64,000 nt of DNA from Nyssa sinensis (Eukaryota; Streptophyta; Magnoliopsida; Cornales; Nyssaceae), in NCBI GenBank assembly GCA_008638375.1, contig CM018032.1, positions 57,355,382 through 57,419,381 of the forward strand, in the 5' to 3' direction. Made by a program: the position numbers and the translations under genes. Positions 45,800 through 58,134 of this stretch are shown in pieces. Every line of letters begins with the position of its first letter. The stretch's first letter is position 1. The notes beneath the pieces are model-generated. The model searched no databases. It saw nothing but the letters and a program-made list of their open reading frames with translations, and was not told the DNA's origin.

Positions 45800-46226
45800 T
45801 TATATTATCATCTTTTATTTTTATTGAAAAATTACACATTCTTTTTTTTTATCTAGTTTTTTTAAAATGACAAAAATACATCTTTCATATTTCTTTTTAT
45901 TACATTTTTTCAATTTTGACTAAATTTTTTAAAATTTTCATTTTATATAAAAATAAATTTAAAGTAAATAAATTATATTTTTTTATTTTTGGTCAAAATG
46001 TTTTTAATCAATATTTATTTAAAAAAAAGTAAAAAATTGGTCAAAATTGAAAAAAAAAATCATAAAAAGAGAGACACTTTTGTCATTTGAAAAGAAAAAA
46101 AGACCTGAAGAAAAGTATGAGCAGTTTGTTAGTAAAAGTAAGAAGGATTGTAATTTCAAAAACTTTAAGAGAGGTATTTGTAATTGTAAAAAATCTTAAG
46201 AAATATTAGTATAATTTATCTAAAAT
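45800..46226. repeat. dispersed MITE-like repeat, copy 1
   Basis: AT-rich block sharing AATTGGTCAAAATT, ACTTTTG.CATTT, GTATGAGTAATTTG-like and TTGTAATTGT.AAAAATCTTA with 57,360-57,770. The ends AAAAATTACACATTC and TATAATTTATCTAAA are weakly inverted. No protein. Confidence 0.5.
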
Positions 46227-46644
46227 AGATTAAACCGTTAATTTCAGAAGTTTTTTTTTTTTTTGAGGAGTCCTTTCACTGAAGTTATCTCAAACTCAGA
46301 CCCCAAAAAATAACAATAGTTTAATCTATCAGTACTCGTGAAGGGAAAGAAATGAAAGAATATTCAAAATTATCAAAGGCCAATAGAACAATCTTATAGG
46401 ATACTCAGGATGCTACTTGTCTAAATGCAAAGCTGTGGAAAGGAGTCAAGAACTGGAAACAAAGTATAATTTTGGAAATCTGGGATAGAATTTTTACTTG
46501 GAAGTGCTCTATTTGTATAGCTTGGTTTTCTGCTTCTTGTCTTGGATTTGTCAAAAGAGAACCGCCCTAATACGGTAAAGTTACTCCATTGTTACATCTT
46601 AGTCATGTAATCGAGTGGTAAAAGGCACCATTTGTTAATTCTTT

Positions 46645-46682
<38 letters not shown>

Positions 46683-47786
46683 TAAAGGAGTAGGTGTAAC
46701 GAAGATGATCCTACTCCAGCAAAGAGTTCTCTAGCAACGGGACATGAGTCTTTTTTTTTTTCCTTGAAAATTTCTAGTTTGTTAGTTCAGACTCATCGAA
46801 CGCAACTTGCCCCATACCCTTTGAGAGGAAAATCAATGTGCCAATTTTGTTGTAAACACGAGGATCAACTAAAGTGAAAGAAATGTTATTTTGGAGAGCC
46901 CTCCCATGGGTTTGGCTTATCTACTCGTCACTTTGTAATAGTAAGAGAAGTTATTGAACGAATGTATCACATATTTGATAGTCTTTATAATATTAGCTGT
47001 ATAGTGAAGCTTATATCAATTTTATAAAATATTAAAATTATAAAGATTTACAGAGAGTCTCATGTGGATCATACAAAATGTTAAAATTATAAAGACTATT
47101 ACATCTTATGTTAGACTCGTGAAATAATCTTTTATAACAACCACCTACGTGAGGAGAAATAATTGAGTGAGTCACTCCATGTCATTATCCGACGTAGAGT
47201 GACTCTTCTTCACAAACTTAATCATCTATCTTGGATTTCAAGATAAAAAACTTTTTTATAATTTAAAAAAAAAAATGGATATAATTATGAAAGATCGTCA
47301 CTCTAAATCAAATAATGATGTGAAGTGACGATTATACTAGATAATTTTTCCTAAGTGAGAGCCTTCTTCCTCCTCTTAAAAAGGCCTTTAAATTTTAATT
47401 GCTCATTACCCTTATACCAAGAGGGAAAAAAAGGTGTTGATTTGGAAGTAATAATAAAAGAATGTTGGAATTTGACTTGTGGGGTGGCTCTAAAATTAGT
47501 ACTCAAATGAAAAATACTTGATTGCACAAACATGTAATGGTATATGGCTTACACAACAAAGAAAAAAACAAAAAGAAAAAACAGAGGAAAAAGAAAATGT
47601 AATGACATACTGCACATTGAGTACAAATATAAATTCAACACCTCCAACTGACTTCCCAGTGCTCTGTCTCTCTCCCTCCTGGACCAGCCATCACCCCTAC
47701 ACCATAAAGACAGTGGAAAATGTTGAGACATTACATTTCTTCTCTATGACCCCTTGCTCCAAAGACTCCAAGCAATATCCACCAAT
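46227..47786. other. noncoding region upstream of the CLE gene
   Basis: AT repeat at about 46651-46680 and several T tracts. The last ~200 bp should be the CLE promoter; AATATAAATTC near 47627 is a possible TATA box. No other gene. Confidence 0.4.
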
Positions 47787-48098
47787 ATGAGTTTTCCAGA
47801 GGTAGCGTTTGCTGGCGGCAGGAGAGTCATGCTGTCATCTCTGGTGGTTGTGCTCACCATTTCAGTTTTTCACTTATTGTTATTGAGTAATGGCAAGGTG
47901 GAGGCAATTCGGATACATCACGAAAATAAATGGCCAGTACATAATGAAGATGACAACAAGAAGAATGTAAATGAGAAGGAACAATTGTTCAATAAACTCT
48001 TCAATGGAGGTGCTTTGGAGTTCAATGCAACTCAGAAAAGCTTTGAAGAGACCAAACGAAGAGTACCCAGTAGCCCAGATCCTCTCCACAACAAGTAG
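47787..48098 (+). CDS. CLE-family peptide hormone precursor (CLE27-like)
   Basis: An intronless 103-residue prepropeptide with the usual three parts. The N terminus (MSFPEVAFAGGRRVMLSS) leads a hydrophobic signal or anchor segment (LVVVLTISVFHLLLLSNG, about aa 17-35). A polar, variable middle follows. A single C-terminal CLE motif, RRVPSSPDPLHN, is followed by one Lys. Consensus CLE residues are present: Arg1, Val3-Pro4, Pro7, Pro9-Leu10, His11-Asn12. The motif is closest in my memory to CLE27-type peptides, with Ser where those carry Cys at position 6. Expected role: a secreted, processed 12-13-residue ligand for CLV1/BAM-type receptor kinases. An ATG 33 bp upstream is in frame, but the chosen start places the hydrophobic segment at the usual distance. 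No frame lesion. Confidence 0.92.
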   Translation: MSFPEVAFAGGRRVMLSSLVVVLTISVFHLLLLSNGKVEAIRIHHENKWPVHNEDDNKKNVNEKEQLFNKLFNGGALEFNATQKSFEETKRRVPSSPDPLHNK

Positions 48099-49260
48099 AT
48101 CAGCTTCTTCTTCTTCTTCTTCTTTTTTAAACAAAATACCATTGTTTTCCTTATCATAGGTTGCTGGAATCAGTGTGTTTTCCATAATTAGATATGGAAA
48201 CCAATGTTATTTTGTGAATCTTGATGTATTTTTATATTTCGGTACATCAAGTAATTAATGGATGATGTTATTATTTACAGTAGCTCAAATTTTCGTATCA
48301 ATTTGTGGAAGTACTTTGTTTTCCCCCTCTTATACAAGACGAAGAAACAAGGAAGCTTTGAGGAGGCAATCAACTTGTACAAAGAGTATATATTGAAAAT
48401 GCATGTAAAATGATTAACTTAAGGCAACTGTAAAATTTACCATCTATGTATTGTAAGGATTGCTTTTGGAGAAACTCATTTCCAAGGAAAATACTTTTTT
48501 TCCAACTTTAAATTCATATATTTGAAAAAAAAAAAAAAAGAGTTAAACGTCATAGGAATAAGTGTTGTAGCATGTTGGAAAAGTTACAATATTTGCATAT
48601 CCTAATTACATTGGAGGTATGACGTAAAAGTGAAGTCTATGCTTGGTGGATGTCAACTTCAAAGGATAGCTCTGTCTGAGGCATCACAACGTCAGAGGAG
48701 AGGTGCTTGATTGTGAAAGATTTGAAGTTTAATACTCCACCGACTTTTTTGAAGCCGTTCTTCTTATAAACAAAAACTTGTATCGAAATGATTGTGGTAG
48801 AGACCGATCAAGTTCACCCATGTGAGGCACGAGCCACTAACAGAATTCCTCATCATTAGTTACCAAAAAATTAACAAAAAATCGCCCAGTGGATGTCATA
48901 TCCCAAGCCTCCCGTTGAAGTCTAGTCAATCATAAACTTAAACACCATCTTCAAATGGACACCGAGTAAAGTCCACACATGAGAATTTGGGTAATGCTAG
49001 AGATTCCTAATTATATTATTAATGTGATGTGTTAATATATGGTGACTTTTAAAAATTATATCATGCAAGATTCAAAGTTATCATATTCTGACACATTACA
49101 TTGGGAATATAAATTAAGAATTTCTAACATTTTCTTGAAAAATTATTTCATGTATAGACTTGTTAAACAACTATTTGGGTAAGCATACTAGATGTTCAAA
49201 ATGGCATCATTTGAGCGTTTGAGACCTCCATCAAACAAGTCTTAAGTACTTATTAGATTC
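48099..49260. other. CLE 3' flank and noncoding region
   Basis: A TTC microsatellite (about 48105-48123) lies just after the stop. The rest is AT-rich with no supported gene. Confidence 0.4.
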
Positions 49261-49805
49261 TAGGGCTACAATTTACACGAGTTAAGTTGGGCTTGAGAGG
49301 TTTGTCTTAGCTTAGCTCAAGTTTTGAATTTGTTTGCCCAACCTCTTCTCAAGCTAAACCGACTTTTGAACTCCGAACAATCCATTCTAAGTCCTACCCA
49401 AGTTAAATTTCATGAGTATCAGGCTTGCTTAGGTTGCCCACAAAAGATGAACTCGACAAGTTAAGCTCAGGCTTGGTTGGTTGGCATGAGTTGTTTGACT
49501 ATTTTACATAATTTTCCATTTTTTAACCCAATACTATCCAAACTTTCATTTTTCTTCAAATCTAAAATTCATGTGTGTATTGACCAATGATTCAAATTTT
49601 TATCCTAGCTAATGATCAACTGTACATGAATAAAAGATGATGTGTATAGATTAGGTTTGTATTGTTAAAGGTTCAATCCAAGTACTCGAATTGAAGTCAG
49701 ACTCGAGTTATCTTACCTAAACTCATCTCGAGTTATATATAACACTAGTCAATCCCTAAAAATTTCGGACTAGGCTCGAATTAGTCCATCTAAATGGCAG
49801 TCCTA
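49261..49805. mobile_element. hAT-like MITE, 545 bp
   Basis: Left end TAGGGCTACAATTTACACGA; right end reverse-complemented TAGGACTGCCATTTAGATGG, about 14 of 20 matching. Flanks TTAGATTC (49253-49260) and TTAGAGGC (49806-49813) agree at 6 of 8. Interior rich in GGCTTG, AGCTCAAG and related words. No transposase. Confidence 0.65.
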
Positions 49806-49813
49806 TTAGAGGC

Positions 49814-49995
49814 TAAAAACAATTAAGAACAGACGTCCGTTGATTGGGAGGCAACTCTCAGGATAAATGGGAAAAGTTAGAAAAATATACAAGATGAAGC
49901 AAAAAGTGGAATCCAAATGACAAACCGAAGGGGTAATATATATTCCTTACCACTCCCACAAACTACCTACTCTTTTCAATCGATTATTTTGGATG

Positions 49996-50026
<31 letters not shown>

Positions 50027-53000
50027 TGAGTGATTTGTATCTGATATTTTAAAATAGATAACTAAAAATGATATTAAGGGAGCATCTTTTGATAAAAGAA
50101 AGTTAAATCAATTTAGTTTGTTGACATGTCAACTCTCCTTGTTTCCTGTGACGTCTGACTTGAAAAATCAAACTGTTAAGTGTGTGATATCGAAGAGTTC
50201 AGACTTCACAGAGTGGCAGTAACACAGAGAGAGAGAGAGAGAGATTCTAATCCAATAAGCTAACGGACAAAACTGATGGCTATAGGGCCACTCACTTGTT
50301 CTAAACTTGTGCTGCCACATAGATAAATATGGTGTACTCTCTCTCTCTCTCTCTCTGTGTTCAGGGTGGAGAGTACGTTCATAGAGAAGGATGCATGCCA
50401 AAACATTAATTAATTCTCCTCTGTAAAAACTACTGCAGTGGATGGGGGGGAAGAAGAGGATCGATGATCATCAAAAACAGGTTGGGGTGACGACAAAAAC
50501 CATTAAAAAAGGCTCATCATGCTTCATTCAATTGCATAGTCTGCATGCATGCATGCATTGTCCTTTACAATCATAAATGAACGGATGGACGCTTCTATTT
50601 GGCCGTGGTCCTCATCATTCAGAACCCCCCACCCCAATTGTCCAAAGGGCCAGAAAGGGTATTCACATTTTTTGTGAAACTTGAACATACCAACGAGAAA
50701 CTTGAAAGTAATATAATTATAACTCAACTTAACTTAATTAAATTTTATGTTAATTGTTTGAGATCGATTATTCTGTCTTATTATTAGGATTTATGTTTAT
50801 AAGGCTTATGACAGTCTTTTTCGTTAGCTATCAACAAGGATAGAGTAGGGAAAAAAAATTAGAGACTGAAATTTTTTTAGAGAATTTTTTTTTTCAAATT
50901 TTGAAAATTTTATATGTAAACTTTTTTCTTTTCTCCTAAAGAGGAAGATGGGATGGGAGAAATTTAGGAAGAAATAGAGGAAATTTTTTTTCTCAAATTA
51001 GAGAAATTTTATATATTTTTTTTTCTCAAAGAGAAAGATGATAGGAGAAAAACTTTTTCTCAAATAGGAAGATAATAGGAGAAATTTTTTTCTCAAATTG
51101 GAGAAATTTTATATAAAAATTTTTATTTCTTAAAGAGGAAGATAATAGGAAAAAAATAATAAGTTTGTATTTTCTTTCCTTATTCTTAAATTTTCTTAAC
51201 TACCAAACAAAAGTTAAATGAGAAAATTTATAAGAAAACATGAAAGCCCATCAAATTCAATGGATAAATTTTAAAGTTTTTGAAGATTAATGGGTTGGGA
51301 CAAAATTTTAGGATCAGAAATGAGGGTAATGATAGAATCAAGATGAAATTTTTGAGATGAAAATGATAGATAAAGATTGAACTGGTCTAAATTTTAAAAT
51401 GGACTAATTTAATAATTACTAAAATTATACATGTATAAATTATTCTTTTTTTTTTTTAAGATTTGGGAGGTTATAGCCCACCCCCACCCAGTCATACTTC
51501 CCCCTTGGCTATTAGTTACCTGACATGTGCGGAATTTAAAAGCAAAATAATTACGTAAAGATAATTTCTTGTGCTAGCACCTGAAATCTCAACGACGGAC
51601 TCCATTGACATTGGTGGAGTAAACCATGGGGTTTAATCATTTTATCTCGATATATTTTTATACCATTACATAGAACTATTAAAATGATTCACAAGATTAA
51701 ACGAATAATTGAGATAGACAAAAGAAGAAACAGTCACAAAAGATTAAAATAACAATGTTTAATCTATTTTTATCGTTTGAATTTTAAATCAAGGAAAACA
51801 ATTTAAAGAATTGGGTTAAATATATTTTAATACCCTAAAATTTTGTCCCAATTTCAAATAAGGTTCTCAATTATCAATCGTAACAATGCAGTCCTTTATT
51901 TTTAAATTTTATTTCAATTAAAGCCAATTTCAAATGACTTACCCAAATTCTTAATAATAGTCGTTTACGAATTTAAATTATATGACCTCATTTGAAATCC
52001 ATATAAAATTATAAAGCATTATTTGAACTTGTATACAATTACAAGATAATATTATGAAAGTCATATAAAATTATAGGGTACTGAAATGTAATTAATTTGG
52101 GACGATCACTAACAACCATTTGTAATTGGCTTCAATTGAAATAAAAATAAAAAGTGAAGGGTTGAATTATTATAATTGATAATTAAGAACCTTATTTAAA
52201 ATTAGAATCAAATTTCAGTATATTAAAGTATAATTAACCTTAAAAAATTTTATTTTGTTTCTCAAACTTATAAGTCTTGGACTAGGCTTTAGGCTTTGTA
52301 GCAAGGAAAACCCAAGACAAAAAGAGCTTTTTATGGGGCAACGAGGACCAAGGAACAATAAACAAAAATAAGACCCCCACAAATGTATAAAAGGCCGGTC
52401 CATGCCAACTGAGTCCAAGAAATTCCTCCCTGTTAAATTAGAATAAAAAATAGGATTAATTTAATTTAAGTTCCATGATTCAACAAAGATTGAAAACTTT
52501 TTATATAATTATTTTTTATAATATGAATGAAATTTTTGTTTTTGGATTTATGAGCACACAAATATTTGTTTTATCATTTTTTTGTGCAGAAATGCTGGGT
52601 TTCTTCTCTTTTCTTTTGTGTTTGTTTTTAATTTCGTATCACCAAAAAAAAAAAAAATCAATCTTATGATAATTATGCAATCTAAATCACACACACACAC
52701 ACATATATAGACGGTAGAATAGCATGAAACAAATCAATGCCACCATGTACTCCTCCTTAAAGAGAAGTTATGTAATGAATTCAAGTTTCACTTTTTTCTT
52801 TAAAAAATTGTGAGTATTATTTTTATCTAGTCACAGACTGAATTAATTTATTTGTTCAGAATCTATATTTAAGAGATTCCTTTATTACTAACTATTAAGT
52901 TAAGTACAACTTTGCCTACAATGGTAGAGTGTATGTTTAGTTTAAATTATTTTACTTGATTTAATTAATAAAAGTGATGAACTCAATTTTTGGTTTAAAA

Positions 53001-53649
53001 AATTTAGTTTGATTAACCCAATAAAAATAATTATTTTATAATCAATTCTATAAAAAAATCAATTAAATCATAATCAAGTTTTAAGTTGATTTTGATTTTA
53101 AAAAATTCATGACTATAGGTAAGAATGTAAAATTAAAGATAAAAATTTGAAAATTGAAAATTGTATTTTTTATTGAATTTAAAAAAAAAATAGAATTTGG
53201 CCCCTAAATTTTTTCATATTTCTATAAGAAACAACCTTAAATTTTTAAGGTTTTGATTTTTTCCCTTCCAAATTTCATGGTCTAGATCCGTCACTCTGTG
53301 TAAATGTCTCTAGTGTCTCGCTTCCTTTAGACTCCAAAGTTAATTTATATAAAATTATCCTCTATCTTAGTCTTTAAGCTAACCAACAATTTAAGACAGA
53401 GAAAGGAAACCAGAGGAGAGTACATTTTCTCCAACTAGAGTAGGACGGCTAAGAATGTCACGAGGGATGTATCTTGGCTAAGTTCGTTTGTGATTTCACC
53501 TACTCTTAGAATCTAGGTTAGTCCAAGTTTGATGGCTAATAGCATGATAGATAGATAGATAGATAGATATATATATATATATATAACATTAGTTGTGTTC
53601 AGATTCGTCTCATATCATTAGATAGTTAATAGTTAATTCCAAACTCGAA
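49814..53649. other. AT-rich noncoding region
   Basis: About 3.8 kb with no gene. Holds AT repeats (about 49997-50022), two CT/GA microsatellites (50226-50243 and 50337-50356), GAGAAA/AAATTT-rich low-complexity sequence (50,870-51,180) and an end motif ATCTAGACC-like (reverse complement) at about 53280-53297, matching the hAT family whose intact copy lies at 54,432. Confidence 0.45.
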
Positions 53650-53840
53650 TAAAGAAGGAGAATTGTATTAGATAACTGATAAACAATGTATTATTAAAAG
53701 ATTCAGAATTCACGTGAACCAAACTCTAAGACTTCAAATAAAACAGAAGAATTGTGTTAGATAACTGACAAACAAACGTATAATATTATCAGAAGACTCC
53801 GAACTCACATGAACAAAAATTCTAAGACTTCAAATAAAAA
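53650..53840 (+). repeat. tandem duplication, ~89-bp unit
   Basis: Both copies carry AGAATTGT.TTAGATAACTGA, then CACGTGAAC or CACATGAAC and TCTAAGACTTCAAATAAA. Directly left is an AGAT/AT microsatellite (about 53548-53584). Confidence 0.7.
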
Positions 53841-53910
53841 AAATGGTAAGATACGATTTATGTGATTGATTCCAAATAATTGAAATAAGACTTTATTAAA
53901 TTGAATTAAT

Positions 53911-53935
53911 GTGTGTATCTTTATATGTATATATG

Positions 53936-53974
<39 letters not shown>

Positions 53975-54117
53975 ATGTATGCAATGAGGTAAGCCTCTTC
54001 TTGGGTTTAGTTTTTCCAACTGAACTTCAACCAATTGCTGAGTACCTTAAATTGAAACACTATGAGCCACCTGGGTCCCAATGGCCCCCTGATTTGGTTA
54101 AGCGTGGTATAACCTAG
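53911..54117 (+). other. short unassigned ORF
   Basis: The first 27 codons are microsatellite (TATG then GT repeat) and not credible. The last ~38 (LVFPTELQPIAEYLKLKHYE, then PPGSQWPPDLVKRGIT and stop) look protein-like and could be a terminal exon after the TTGGGTTTAG splice-like site at about 54010. No partner exons seen and no family recognised. Confidence 0.2.
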
Positions 54118-54431
54118 CTAGGAAAAGCAAATGACTTTTTATTTTTAAAATTGGAACATTGCAATTGAGGAATGAAGATTGTATGGTCAATTAAGTCAAA
54201 ATGTTGGTTGATTAGAACAACAATTTGGAAATAAAATACAGCTAGCCAGATATACACTTCCAATGTTAGTTCTTGCCTTAATAAAATATGGTTAAATATT
54301 CAAGAATTGAGGCAGGCATTTAAGATGTGGACTATTGGTGTCTTAATCACATGATTAAGCTCTTTACAATTTGTTTGGATTAGCAGATGGGAGAAGGAAA
54401 GAGAAGATAAATAACAGTGTAATCTCTCTTT

Positions 54432-55316
54432 TAATGGCGGATGCAAGAGAAGGCAGAGGGGGTCATGCCCCCTTCTAAAAAAAAGTTGGATATTGTATTT
54501 TTTATTTTTAATTTTGTTAAAAAAAATTTTAAAAATAAAACTTGCCCCTCCCCCTCCCCATTTTTTTTTTTAATATTCATATGAACCCTTTTAAATTTTA
54601 ATACTTATATTTTGATCTTCTAAAAAATTTGAATATTATATTTTTTAAAAAAATAATAGAAAGTTCCTAAAATAAAGTTGTTAATCTAAAAAATCCTTAA
54701 TACTTTTTTTCTATCTAAAAAGTCCAAAAAATGAACTTTTAATACAAAAGTTCTAATTGTTAACTTTTATCTTAACACCTTTAAAAAATATTACTGATTA
54801 TACTAAAATAGCCTTAAAAATACATTTTAGAAAAAAAACTAAAAAATATATAAAATGAATTTTTCAATCCCAAAAAATCATAACATTTTATAAAGTAAAA
54901 ATTTATTTTTTAGGTATTCTAGATAAATAAAAATTGTTATGTTTTTTTTTTATTGAAGAATTTGTTGTATTTATTATTTTTAAAAAATGTATCTTGAAGA
55001 TTATTTTTGTTTAATCAATAATGTTTTTTAATGGTGTTAAAATAAAAGTTAACAATTGGACTTTTTTTGTATTAAAATTTTATTTTTTGGATTTTTTAGA
55101 TAGAAAAAATATATCACGGACTTTTTGAATTGCAAAAAATTATTTTAAGGACATTTTAGTATTTTTTCCTTTTTTATTTGACACTAATTTTGTTAGAATT
55201 TTTTAATAAAATGGGACTTGGCCCTTCCAATTTTTTTTATATAATCATAAGGACTCCTTAAATTTTAATACCTATAATTTGGTCCCTTTTAACTAAAATT
55301 TCTAAATCTGTTACTA
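54432..55316. mobile_element. hAT-like non-autonomous element with perfect 8-bp TSD
   Basis: Left end TAATGGCGGATGCAAGA; right end reverse-complemented TAGTAACAGATTTAGAA; differences are mainly G-to-A type. CTCTCTTT flanks both sides exactly (54424-54431, 55317-55324). Its 885-bp interior is very AT-rich with no coding capacity. The same family start, TAATGGCGGGTCTAGACC, appears at 63,920. Confidence 0.75.
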
Positions 55317-55324
55317 CTCTCTTT

Positions 55325-56745
55325 CATATTTAGATAACTAATGAAGAGAAAAATGAACGATAACATATTCCTCGCACCTTATTTGAAAAAGATTGAAAAG
55401 AGAAAGGAAAGGAGTAGAGTGTTTTAATATCTGAGTAAAATATGAATTAACTTGTTTTAGTATACAGGGGCAAAACGGATAATTACTCTTTAATCATTTC
55501 CTTCAACTTCTGAGAGGAATGTGCTTTTATGTCCATTCCTATCCTTTTCTCTTATTTAGGGATGTTAATTTTTGACACAACACATAGTTAACGGGTTTGA
55601 GTTAAATATAAATGTATTTCTGTTATAAATATATTGACATGTTTAATACGATTAATAAACATGTCGTATTTGAAGTTTTTGTTATTTTAATACATTTAAC
55701 ACGACTTAACACATTTAATTATTATAAAAAAAAAACATGAATTAAAGTAATTCGTCCCGGATTAAAAACTAATCAAAGTCGTGAGATTTTTTTCACATAT
55801 AAAAGAAATTTTTATTTTATTTTGTCCAACATCTAAAGTTACCAAACTTACAAATCATTCTACACTTATAAACTTGACACATAAAAATTTTCACCTAAGA
55901 AATAAAAAACTAAAATAAATGAGTTAATTTTATAAACACAAAACCAGACGTAGTTAATAATCGTGAATTGTGCCAAGTTGGTAATATGAATTGACATCTC
56001 TACTCACGTTTTCCATTAATCTAAACAAATTGTTAGGATCGTAAATAATTGACTATTTGTATCCAAACTTAATTAATAATTGGTGATTTAATTTTATAAA
56101 AATGTACAAAATATTGAAATAAAGAGAGACTATATATGAAGAAGATATAGCCTTTTAGACTTTTTGTCATCTAAGAACGTGTTACTGACTGGGTATGTGA
56201 GGAATGTGAAGTTGATGTTAGCAATCCAAATACGAAATATGCACCCCCCCCCCCCCCAACCCAAAACCCAAAAAAAAGTCACTATCATTTTAATTATACC
56301 CGATTAAATTAATGCAAGTAAAATTTAGTAGCCGAAATCATCAGTGATCAATTAACATCTCGTGTTTCTTTTTATAAGAAAGTTCATAATTTCGAATTTC
56401 TCTAAAATTAGAGTGTGAGGTATTATGTTAATTTTTCAGTCATAAATTAAATTTTTTGATAATATTGTTAATTTTTCAGAAATATGAAAGAATTTATTTA
56501 TAAGTTATACTCGTAAATATATATTTTTATGTAAAAAAAATAAAAAAAAATTAATACAGAATCACTATGGCCCCTACTTTTCATCATTCATTGAAACCTG
56601 ACTCCATCAAGGGAGTCGAATATATATAATAATATAAAAAAGTTATTATTTCCATTTATTCTAATTCAACTTCAACCTGTCGAATGTTTTATGGCCTTTC
56701 TTACTAAAGAGATGCACCCATTAAGTAAATAATAATAATAATAAT
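55325..56745. other. AT-rich noncoding region
   Basis: Poly-C run at about 56244-56258 and ATA trinucleotide repeat at about 56730-56748. Nothing coding. Confidence 0.45.
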
Positions 56746-57115
56746 AATACCAACTCTCCCTTTTGATGATTGCAAAATTCAGACAACTTAACCTTCATTT
56801 TAATTTTATTATTTCAATATTCAATTCATTTCTCTAAATAAAAATTTGGATGGAATATCGAATCAAATTTTTTTGTATCATATTAAAATAAATAGATCAG
56901 ATTCGAATAAAAATCTAATCTACTGACAACCTAATAATACCAACTCTTCCTTTTGATGATTTCTAAATTCAGACAACTTAGACTTCATTTTAATTTTATT
57001 ATTTTAATATTAATTTATTTAATTAAATAAATTATCATATTCAAATCAAATTTTTTGTAGTATATTTAAATAAATAGATCAGATTTGAATTAAGATCCGA
57101 TTTACTCACAACCTT
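56746..57115 (+). repeat. tandem duplication, 190-bp unit
   Basis: Copies start at 56746 and 56936, each with AATACCAACTCT.CCTTTTGA, TTCAGACAACTTA, TTCATTTTAATTTTATTATT and AAATAAATAGATCAGATT.GA. Noncoding. Confidence 0.8.
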
Positions 57116-57359
57116 GCGTAAGAGATATTAGAGAAGTGTGAAAAGTTTCCCTAATTTATCATTCATTTCACAAGGGAATAAGGGTGATATTTTTAAAAAT
57201 ATTGTTTGGTCAACTTAAAAATTTATATACATATAGACTTTTTTTTAATAATATTTAGTAAATTAGTTTTAATTTTTAAATAGAGATAGGACAGGAATGG
57301 GAGGGACACCCCCATCCAATCCTAGTTTTTACTACCCTAAGACTTGGATAGATTTTTTT

Positions 57360-57770
57360 TAATTTTTTTGGGTATTACGAACTCACCAATTTTTCTAAAG
57401 TTTTACCTCTTATATCATCACAAGCAATAACACATAATTTTCAAAAAGATTTTTTATAATTATATAGATTTTTTTAAGTAAATAACTTATATTTTATTTT
57501 TGATTAAAAATGTTGTAATCAATATTTATTTGAAAATAATAAAAAGTTTAAAAATTGGTCAAAATTAAAAAATTAAAATAAAAAATAAAATAAAATAAAA
57601 TAAAAGGGGTACTTTTGACATTTTGAAAAAAAATGAATTAGAGGTAAAGTATGAGTAATTTGTCAATAAAAATAAGAAAATACTGTATAATTTCAAAAAT
57701 TTCAAGAGGAGACTTTGTAATTGTCAAAAATCTTATAAAAGGTCATTGCAATTTATCAAAAAAATACTTT
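57360..57770. repeat. dispersed MITE-like repeat, copy 2
   Basis: Second copy of the family at 45,800-46,226, same orientation, with a TAAAA low-complexity run in the middle (about 57572-57604). Confidence 0.5.
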
Positions 57771-57840
57771 GATTTCCAAAATAATGTGTTAGGATTTGAT
57801 AGTGTTGGATCCCACAAGAAGTAATTTCTAAAGCCACTAA

Positions 57841-58134
57841 GTGCTTGTTTGAATAAGCAGTAAAAAAATATGGTTTGACAAAAGTGCGATTTGAAAAAGT
57901 ACAATTTGAGTTAAGCTGTAAGTATTTAAATAAATTTATTTAAAATGAACTTAAATAATATTGTAGTATTTAGATGAGTTATTAAAAGTGTTAAATGCAT
58001 TATATAGACAGAAAATAGATATTTTTAAAACGAGAGTTTGAAATAAATTCATCTCTAATATTTTTTGAAACGGACGTTTGAATTTAAACTCTGAAACATC
58101 TATTTCGAAAACACAATCGTCCATCTAAATATAT
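57841..58134 (+). mobile_element. MITE, copy 1 of a close pair
   Basis: Shares GTGCTTGTTT, TTTGAGTTAAG, GAGTTATTAAAAGTGTTAAATG and ATTATATAGA.AGAAAAT with 59,276-59,614. The right end CCATCTAAATAT is eroded. Confidence 0.6.
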
